From Paracoccaceae bacterium (lineage in GTDB: Bacteria; Pseudomonadota; Alphaproteobacteria; Rhodobacterales; Rhodobacteraceae), in NCBI GenBank assembly GCA_027080755.1, contig JALWQC010000248.1, positions 1-5,865 of the forward strand: a stretch of 5,865 bases of DNA, in the 5' to 3' direction. Positions 1 to 4,249 of this stretch are shown here, in pieces. The notes beneath the pieces are model-generated. The model did no database searches. It was not told the origin of the DNA and saw nothing but the letters and a program-made list of their open reading frames with translations. Each line of letters starts with the position of its first letter. The stretch's first letter is position 1. Both the position numbers and the translations under genes were made by a program.

Positions 1-32
1 CAGCATTATTATCCATAGGTTGTATTTTATTC

Positions 33-97
33 ATTGCACTTTGCAATAAGCTTTGCAGCCTGCAATGCGTTTCGGGAATATTTTGTGCATCTTGCAA
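33..97. promoter_or_regulatory. Cluster of TGCA-N3-TGCA palindromes, probable operator region
   Basis: The non-coding left edge (1-146) holds TGCA cores starting at 35, 42, 54, 61, 86 and 93, so three pairs each have cores exactly 7 bp apart. Pair 1 is a perfect inverted repeat, ATTGCA-CTT-TGCAAT (33-47). Pair 2 is TTGCA-GCC-TGCAA (53-65). Pair 3 is GTGCA-TCT-TGCAA (85-97), with one mismatch. Read as direct repeats, TTTGCAAT (40-47) and TTTGCAGC (52-59) lie 12 bp apart; this is the half-site and spacing I recall for ScfR-family regulators (PccR/RamB type). TGC-rich operators are also reported for the polyhydroxyalkanoate regulator PhaR. The regulator is therefore not identified. The target could be the gene at 147 or a gene leaving the window to the left. 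No convincing -35/-10 pair was found here. Confidence 0.5.
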
Positions 98-146
98 CAG
101 GCGCGAATCTTCACTACGCATATGCAAACGACAGGAACACAAACAT

Positions 147-614
147 ATGCAGTTCAAACACTCGCAGGACATAAACGCACCCGTTGACTATGTGTTCAAA
201 CGGATGACCGATTTCCCCCGTTTCGAGGGGCAGACCGGCAAGGACCGCATCTCCTTCAAACGCATCGGCCGCGCCCCGATCCGCATCGGCACGCGCTGGG
301 ATATTTCGGTGCCCTACAAGGGGCGCAACCGCAAGTTCACCGCCGAGCTGAGCCAGTTGATCGCGCCGCGCGTGGTTTCCTATCGCTCCACCAGCCCGAA
401 ATACCAGGCGGCGCTGTCGCTGACCTTCACCCCGCTTGGTGCCGGTTCCTGCCGCATGGACATGCTGCTTGTGGCGCAATCCCGCAGCTTTTCAACCGGT
501 ATGGTATTCAAGACCATCCGGCTGGCGCGCAAACGGATCAACCGCAACATACGCACACGTATGGAAGTCCTCGCGCAGAAGCTGGAAGACCGCTATCACA
601 ATACGGACGACTAA
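147..614 (+). CDS. SRPBCC (START-like) superfamily protein, function unknown
   Basis: This 155-residue protein has the look of a single SRPBCC/polyketide-cyclase-like domain, a helix-grip fold that makes a hydrophobic ligand pocket. The typical opening is visible: a first strand, then INAPVDYVFKRMTDFPRFE (residues 9-27), matching the 'I.AP...VF..ltDf..fe' pattern of the family. Alternating strand-like segments follow (about 47-110, including IGTRWDISVPYKGR and VVSYRSTSPKY). A long basic C-terminal helix closes the domain (about 117-150, KTIRLARKRINRNIRTRMEVLAQKLE). There is no signal peptide or membrane segment, so it is probably cytoplasmic. The ATG at 147 has an AGGA about 10 bases upstream; the nearby ATG at 122 is out of frame. 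The gene converges on pheA with a 4-bp overlap, and its neighbours do not suggest a ligand. The fold is fairly sure; the function is unknown. Confidence 0.8.
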   Translation: MQFKHSQDINAPVDYVFKRMTDFPRFEGQTGKDRISFKRIGRAPIRIGTRWDISVPYKGRNRKFTAELSQLIAPRVVSYRSTSPKYQAALSLTFTPLGAGSCRMDMLLVAQSRSFSTGMVFKTIRLARKRINRNIRTRMEVLAQKLEDRYHNTDD

Positions 615-1453
615 ACCGACTTGCGGAATTCGTGCATCGGGTAGACGCCCAGAATATCCAGATCCGTGGTGAAATAGGCCAGTTCCTCCAGCGCGCGGGC
701 GACGGCGGGGTCGTCGGGGTGGCCCTCTATATCCGCATAAAACTGTGTGGCGCGGAAGGATCCGTTCAGCATATAGCTTTCCAGTTTCAGCATGTTCACG
801 CCATTGGTGGCAAAGCCCCCCATCGCCTTGTAAAGCGCGGCGGGGATGTTGCGGACCTGGAAAACGATCGTGGTCATGATCCGGCCGGACTCCACTGCCG
901 GATATTGCGGCACCGGCGCCATGACCAGAAAACGGGTGGTGTTGTTCTGCTGGTCCTCTATGTGGCGCGCCAGAACGTCCAGTCCGTAAATCTCTCCCGC
1001 CAGTTCCGAGGCCAAGGCCGCCAACGCCGGATCCCCCGTTTCGGCAACCGCCATCGCGGAGCCGGCCGTATCGACGCCGGTTTTGGGCGCAATGTCGTGT
1101 TTCTTCAGATAGGCGCGGCACTGGCCCAGCAGCACCGTGTGGCTCATGGCGTGTTTGACCTGCGCCAGCTTCGTGCCCGGAACCGCCAGCAGGTTGATAT
1201 GCACCCGCACGAAATGTTCGCCGATGATGTGCAGGCCGGTTTCGGGCAACAGGTGGTGGATATCGGCCACGCGCCCGTAGGTGGAGTTTTCCACCGGCAG
1301 CATGGCCAGCTCGGCGCGGCCGTCCTTGACGGCATCGACGGCCTCTTCGAAGGTGGAACAGGGCAGTGCGACCATGTCGGGATACATTTCCACGCAGGCC
1401 TGATGGGAATAGGCGCCCGGCTCTCCCTGGAAAGAAATTACATTTTTCATCAT
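611..1453 (-). CDS. pheA: Prephenate dehydratase (monofunctional, with ACT domain)
   Basis: The enzyme converts prephenate to phenylpyruvate, the committed step to phenylalanine, in the cytoplasm. At 280 residues it has the usual length for a monofunctional dehydratase, with no chorismate mutase domain. The catalytic domain spans about residues 4-182: FQGEPGAYSHQA (8-19), LPVENS (52-57), the SHTVLLGQC segment (104-112) and the signature TTRF (172-175), which includes the catalytic Thr and the Phe next to it. A C-terminal ACT regulatory domain runs from about 194 to 272, with IPAALYKAMGGFATNGVNM (203-221) and LESYM (224-228). These correspond to the GAL and ESRP motifs that bind Phe in other members, so allosteric feedback is likely. 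Two ATGs are adjacent. AAGGG (1462-1458) lies 4 bases before the one at 1453 and 7 before the one at 1450, so 1450 may be the true start, shortening the protein by one residue. It is divergent from the cytochrome gene. Confidence 0.95.
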   Translation of the reverse strand: MMKNVISFQGEPGAYSHQACVEMYPDMVALPCSTFEEAVDAVKDGRAELAMLPVENSTYGRVADIHHLLPETGLHIIGEHFVRVHINLLAVPGTKLAQVKHAMSHTVLLGQCRAYLKKHDIAPKTGVDTAGSAMAVAETGDPALAALASELAGEIYGLDVLARHIEDQQNNTTRFLVMAPVPQYPAVESGRIMTTIVFQVRNIPAALYKAMGGFATNGVNMLKLESYMLNGSFRATQFYADIEGHPDDPAVARALEELAYFTTDLDILGVYPMHEFRKSV

Positions 1454-1493
1454 ATTACCCTTGCATTGGTCGATTAGTCGCGCTTTCTACACC

Positions 1494-1523
1494 TTGCAAT
1501 GCCATAGGGGAAGCGGGTAGAAC
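1494..1523 (+). promoter_or_regulatory. Candidate sigma-70-like promoter for the cytochrome c gene
   Basis: In the 112-bp divergent spacer between pheA and the cytochrome gene, TTGCAA (1494-1499) and TAGAAC (1518-1523) are separated by 18 bp. Each matches the consensus at about four of six positions. The TTGCAA hexamer is itself a palindrome, so it could also serve as the -35 of a pheA promoter on the other strand, with a weak ACTAAT -10. Between this site and the cytochrome start lie a perfect 10-bp palindrome, CTGTATACAG (1533-1542), and the ribosome binding site AAGGGA (1551-1556). The match is moderate and unsupported by any other signal. Confidence 0.3.
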
Positions 1524-1565
1524 ACCCCCAGACTGTATACAGCCATAATAAAGGGACATACCCCC

Positions 1566-2144
1566 ATGAAAAAGACAACACTCCTTCAGTTTATCGCTGG
1601 CCTGATTATCGCCACGCTGGTTCTTTTGTTCCTGAAGTGGGGGTCAGAGGCCCTCTATACCGCTGAAGCCGGCAATGAGTCCGAGCCCGCCTATGTGATA
1701 GAGGTGGACGAGCCTGCGCCCGCAGCCGCCGAAACATCCGGCACCGGCGCCACGAGCGAGGCCGCCACGAGCGAGGCCACCACAACCGAAGCCGCCGCCC
1801 CTGCTGCAGAGCCGACGTTTGAAGAACTCTATGCCGCTGCGGATGCCACGGCCGGCAAGAAGGTCTTCAACAAATGCAAGGCCTGCCACAAGCTGGAAGA
1901 AGGCAAAAACGCCACCGGTCCGTATCTGTTCGGCGTTGTCGGGCGTCCGCAGGCCTCTGTCGAAGGGTTCAAATATTCCGACGCCATGTCCAGCCACACC
2001 GGCGTCTGGACTCCGGCCGAAATCAACCTGTTCCTGACCGACACAAAGGCCTATGCGCCGGGCACGAAGATGACGCTGAAAGGTGTCAAAGGGGCCGAAA
2101 ACCGCGCCAACCTGATTGCCTATCTGGCGACCTTCAGCAAGTAA
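1566..2144 (+). CDS. cycM: Membrane-anchored class I cytochrome c (CycM / cytochrome cy type)
   Basis: This 192-residue monohaem cytochrome is tethered to the inner membrane with its haem domain in the periplasm. In the CycM/c552/cy family it carries electrons from the bc1 complex to terminal oxidases; that role is inferred here. An N-terminal uncleaved helix (about residues 5-23, LLQFIAGLIIATLVLLFL) follows a short basic start. An acidic Ala/Pro/Glu/Thr-rich linker (about 35-85) comes next, then a class I haem domain (about 86-192). The haem site is CKACH (C104, C107, H108). The expected distal ligand is M169 in the GTKM motif, preceded by the family's F-K-Y-S and W-T segments (135-138, 148-149). 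There is no cleavage motif after the helix, which supports a membrane anchor. AAGGGA sits 9 bases before the ATG. An intrinsic terminator follows directly. The gene symbol is by family resemblance; cycY is the equivalent name in Rhodobacter. Confidence 0.88.
   Translation: MKKTTLLQFIAGLIIATLVLLFLKWGSEALYTAEAGNESEPAYVIEVDEPAPAAAETSGTGATSEAATSEATTTEAAAPAAEPTFEELYAAADATAGKKVFNKCKACHKLEEGKNATGPYLFGVVGRPQASVEGFKYSDAMSSHTGVWTPAEINLFLTDTKAYAPGTKMTLKGVKGAENRANLIAYLATFSK
1749..1793 (+). repeat. 15-bp tandem repeat in the cytochrome linker
   Basis: Two identical 15-bp units (1749-1763 and 1764-1778) each encode ATSEA. A third diverged unit (1779-1793) encodes TTTEA. They lie in the low-complexity linker between membrane helix and haem domain. 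Whole-codon repeats of this kind can change linker length by slippage without breaking the frame. Confidence 0.85.
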
Positions 2145-2159
2145 TCGCCGACACACCCG

Positions 2160-2187
2160 AAAACCCCGCCACGTGCGGGGTTTTTTT
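2160..2187 (+). terminator. Rho-independent terminator after the cytochrome c gene
   Basis: Sixteen bases after the cytochrome stop codon there is a perfect 6-bp GC stem, CCCCGC (2164-2169) with GCGGGG (2175-2180), around the loop CACGT. A run of seven T follows (2181-2187). A/T pairs from the preceding AAAA extend the stem. This is a classic intrinsic terminator for the plus strand and separates the cytochrome from the genes downstream. Confidence 0.93.
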
Positions 2188-2191
2188 ATGT

Positions 2192-2249
2192 CTTCACGAA
2201 AACTTCACGCATTTGCGTCTTGCACGGGACCGAAAGACCTGCGTAACAT
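2192..2249 (+). promoter_or_regulatory. Direct repeat, inverted repeat and weak promoter ahead of the 43-codon gene
   Basis: Three signals lie close together between the terminator and the small gene. CTTCACG occurs twice, at 2192-2198 and 2203-2209, separated by AAAA. Repeats of 7 bp with 4-bp spacing, an 11-bp period, are the layout bound by OmpR/PhoB-type response regulators, but the bases match the Pho-box consensus poorly. ACGCA-TT-TGCGT (2207-2218) is a perfect inverted repeat overlapping the second copy. TTGCAC (2220-2225) and TAACAT (2244-2249), 18 bp apart, form a weak sigma-70-like promoter just downstream. The arrangement fits an activator site upstream of a poor -35, but this is inference. 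Confidence 0.35.
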
Positions 2250-2284
2250 GGAATCGTTCTAAACAACGACAGAGGAGACACCCC

Positions 2285-2416
2285 ATGATCCCGAGCAAAA
2301 GCAAAGCGATTCTGATTTCCTCTTGTCAGGGGGACACCCGTTCCATGATGCTGAACTGGGCCGGTCTTGGTCTGGCGCTGGTGTTTCTGGCCATCGCGGC
2401 CCATATCGGCGGCTGA
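2285..2416 (+). CDS. Small single-helix membrane protein, 43 residues, unknown
   Basis: I do not recognise this gene. It encodes 43 residues: a basic polar start (MIPSKSKAILISSC), a short polar stretch (QGDTRS), then one hydrophobic helix (about residues 23-41, LNWAGLGLALVFLAIAAHI) ending in GG. The start is well supported by a strong Shine-Dalgarno, AGAGGAG (2271-2277), 7 bases before the ATG. Two in-frame ATGs inside (2345, 2348) lack such a site. ISSC (residues 11-14) resembles a lipobox, but the hydrophobic stretch before it is too short for a convincing lipoprotein signal. The helix suggests inner-membrane insertion. The gene lies between a terminator and the J-domain gene, so it is probably transcribed from its own promoter. 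It could be a small regulatory or accessory membrane peptide; no function can be assigned. Confidence 0.6.
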   Translation: MIPSKSKAILISSCQGDTRSMMLNWAGLGLALVFLAIAAHIGG

Positions 2417-2444
2417 TCCTTTCGCTTTGCCCGAGGTGAAAATC

Positions 2445-2453
2445 TGCTAGACT
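2445..2453 (+). promoter_or_regulatory. Extended -10 element placing transcription start at the ATG of the J-domain gene
   Basis: TGCTAGACT (2445-2453) is an extended -10 (TG-N-TAGACT, four of six to TATAAT). A weak -35, TTTGCC (2426-2431), lies 16 bp upstream of the hexamer. Transcription would start about 7 bases after the -10, at or next to the A of the ATG at 2460. The only purine-rich Shine-Dalgarno-like run (GAGGTGA, 2433-2439) is 20 bases before the ATG and would lie upstream of that start site. Confidence 0.4.
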
Positions 2454-2459
2454 GTCCCC

Positions 2460-3146
2460 ATGTCGATCTGGACCCGCATAACCGAGGCCCTCTCTGCCCT
2501 TAAAAACGGCGAGGGGCTTTCTGCTGTTTTCGAAAGCTTTCGCACCCCGCCGGAAAAAAGCGTGGCCTTTACCATTGCCGTGATCGCGCTGGGGGCCAAA
2601 ATGGCCAAGGCCGACGGCGAGGTCACCCGCGACGAGGTGATCGCCTTCCGCCAGATTTTCCAGATCGCCCCCGAAGATCAGGCCCAGGCCGCGCGGGTTT
2701 TCAATCTGGCGCGCCAGGACGTGGCCGGCTATGAATCCTACGCCCGCAAGATCGCCAAAATGTTCGGGGATGACCACGAAATCCTGCGCGACCTGATCGA
2801 GGGGCTTTTCCATATCTCCATGGCGGACGGGCGCTATGATCCGGCCGAGGATGCCTTTATCGCCCGTGTTGCCGAAATCTTCGGCCTGCCGGAACGCCAG
2901 TTCGTCTGCCTGCGCTCGCGCTATGTGCCGGGGGCGGCGCCGGATCCCTACTCGGTGCTGGAAATCCCGCCCGACGCCCCGCTGGACGAGGCAAAGAAAG
3001 CCTGGCGCCGCAAGGTCCGCGAGGCCCACCCCGACAACATGATCGCCCGCGGCCTGCCGGAAGAGGCCATCGCCCTGGCCAACACCCGCCTGATCACCAT
3101 CAACAAGGCGTGGGAAGAGATTCAAAACAGCCACATCGCCGCCTGA
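2460..3146 (+). CDS. DjlA-like co-chaperone: TerB domain plus C-terminal J domain
   Basis: This 228-residue protein is built like the C-terminal part of DjlA. A TerB-type helical domain (about residues 34-150) carries two acidic repeats, KADGEVTRDEV (50-60) and MADGRYDPAEDAFI (121-134), the DG...E pattern typical of TerB. A J domain follows (about 162-228): DPYSVLEIPPDAPLDEAKKAWRRKVREAHPDN, with the essential HPD at 190-192, then a long helix ending the protein. J domains stimulate the ATPase of a DnaK-type Hsp70. Unlike Escherichia coli DjlA there is no N-terminal membrane helix, so it should be soluble and cytoplasmic. No good Shine-Dalgarno is placed for the ATG; a leaderless start is plausible. 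Its stop overlaps the start of the next gene by one base (TGATG), which implies translational coupling. The family is clear; the client protein is unknown. Confidence 0.87.
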   Translation: MSIWTRITEALSALKNGEGLSAVFESFRTPPEKSVAFTIAVIALGAKMAKADGEVTRDEVIAFRQIFQIAPEDQAQAARVFNLARQDVAGYESYARKIAKMFGDDHEILRDLIEGLFHISMADGRYDPAEDAFIARVAEIFGLPERQFVCLRSRYVPGAAPDPYSVLEIPPDAPLDEAKKAWRRKVREAHPDNMIARGLPEEAIALANTRLITINKAWEEIQNSHIAA

Positions 3147-4192
3147 TGCGACTGGCGACCTATAATATAGAGTGGTTCACGGAACTGTTCAGCCGCGACA
3201 ACCGGCTGCTGCTGGATAAGGAATGGTCGCGCCGCTACAACATCACCCGCGCGGATCAAGGCCACGCAATTGCCCGGGTGCTGCGCCGGCTCGATGCCGA
3301 TGCCGTCTTTATCGTAGAGGCCCCGAACACCGGTCACGAGGCCAGCACGGTTACCTCGCTTGAAAACTTCGCGCGCCATTTCAACCTGCGCCAAAGCCGC
3401 GCCATCAGCGGCTTTCCCAGCGAAACCCATCAGGAACTGGCGCTTTTGTATGACCCGGCGGTCGTCAGTCCGCGTTTTGATCCGCAGGGCACCCCTTCGC
3501 AAGGGCAGCACACACGCACCGCCCCGCGTTTTGACGGCAAGTTTCTATACGACGTCGATCTGGACGGCACGGCGGATGCGCATGTCTTTTCCAAACCGCC
3601 GCTGGAGCTGGAAATAACCGACAAGGCCAGCGGCGCCGTCTTTCGTATGATCGGGGTGCATACCAAATCGAAATCCACCTTCGGCGCCAAAAACCCCGAG
3701 GACGAGATGCAGATGCTGATCGACAACCGCCGCAAGCAGCTGGCGCAATGTATCTGGATCCGCCAGCGGGTCGATGCCCATCTGGCGGCCGGGGATCCGC
3801 TGGTGGTGCTGGGGGATTTCAACGACGGCCCCTCGGCCAACGGGCTGGAGGGGTTGTTCGCGCGCTCTGGCGTGGAAATCGTGCTGGGAAAGGATCTGAC
3901 CCCGCCCGACCGCGCCCTGGTCGAGCCGAACGCCGCCATCCAGCTGGACCCGCACCACGGCTGGGTGATGGCAACGGCGCGCTTCTATTCCGGCCGCTAC
4001 AAACGCTATCTGAACGCGCTGCTGGATTATGTGATGCTGTCGCAGGACCTGTCGCGCCGCAGCGATGCCGCGTGGCGGATCTGGCACCCGTTCGATGATC
4101 CCGAATGTTTCGAGGACAGCAAAATGCAACAGGCGTTGCTGACAGCCTCGGACCATTTTCCGGTTTCGGTCGATATGCAGTTTTCGCTTTAA
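3146..4192 (+). CDS. Endonuclease/exonuclease/phosphatase (EEP) family metal-dependent hydrolase
   Basis: This 348-residue protein shows the full EEP catalytic set: N7 in ATYNIEW, the metal-binding E58 in FIVEAP, H172 in GVHTKSK, D224 and N226 in LGDFND, D294 in LLDYVMLS, and the closing D336-H337 pair in SDHFPV. These residues cleave phosphodiester or phosphomonoester bonds with Mg2+ or a similar metal. The substrate (DNA, RNA, lipid or nucleotide phosphate) cannot be told from the sequence. No signal peptide or membrane segment is visible, so it should be cytoplasmic. The reading frame is open upstream to 3110. The ATG at 3146 is chosen because MRLATYNIEWF is the usual family N-terminus and because it overlaps the stop of the J-domain gene as TGATG. 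That overlap suggests coupled translation and matched expression. The length is normal and all key residues are present, so the gene appears intact. Confidence 0.9.
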   Translation: MRLATYNIEWFTELFSRDNRLLLDKEWSRRYNITRADQGHAIARVLRRLDADAVFIVEAPNTGHEASTVTSLENFARHFNLRQSRAISGFPSETHQELALLYDPAVVSPRFDPQGTPSQGQHTRTAPRFDGKFLYDVDLDGTADAHVFSKPPLELEITDKASGAVFRMIGVHTKSKSTFGAKNPEDEMQMLIDNRRKQLAQCIWIRQRVDAHLAAGDPLVVLGDFNDGPSANGLEGLFARSGVEIVLGKDLTPPDRALVEPNAAIQLDPHHGWVMATARFYSGRYKRYLNALLDYVMLSQDLSRRSDAAWRIWHPFDDPECFEDSKMQQALLTASDHFPVSVDMQFSL

Positions 4193-4249
4193 GCGCCGCG
4201 CCTGCGCGCATATCCTGCCCCCCGAACATATTATAACAGGAGTCCCCCG

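Noticed and set aside
1..16. Possible start of a divergent gene leaving the window to the left (ATG on the minus strand at 16-14, reading MDNNA)
   Set aside because: Only five codons are visible and there is no Shine-Dalgarno before it. A TAAAAT-like -10 (29-24, minus) is present but has no -35. The evidence is too thin to list as a gene, though it would fit the operator cluster next to it.
632..1477. 281-codon open frame on the plus strand opposite pheA
   Set aside because: It mirrors pheA almost exactly, has low-complexity His/Arg/Gly-rich composition and no domain; pheA has all its family motifs.
1533..1542. Perfect palindrome CTGTATACAG in the cytochrome leader
   Set aside because: A single 10-bp palindrome with no second copy and no known matching regulator is within chance expectation; it is mentioned with the promoter but not listed as an operator.
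2259..3134. 291-codon open frame on the minus strand opposite the J-domain gene
   Set aside because: It is a shadow of a gene with a clear TerB and J domain, and it would also read through the small membrane gene and its promoter.
3110..3145. Upstream extension of the EEP gene by 12 codons
   Set aside because: The extension lies inside the 3' end of the J-domain gene and is not family-like; the MRLATYNIEWF start at 3146 overlaps the preceding stop as TGATG.
4193..4209. GC-rich inverted repeat just after the EEP stop codon, considered as a terminator
   Set aside because: The CGCGC/GCGCG stem has only a 2-base loop and no T run follows.
4231..4237. TATAAC resembling a -10 before the M3 peptidase gene
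   Set aside because: It has no -35 at a suitable distance, and a start there would put the AGGAG ribosome binding site at or upstream of the transcript 5' end.
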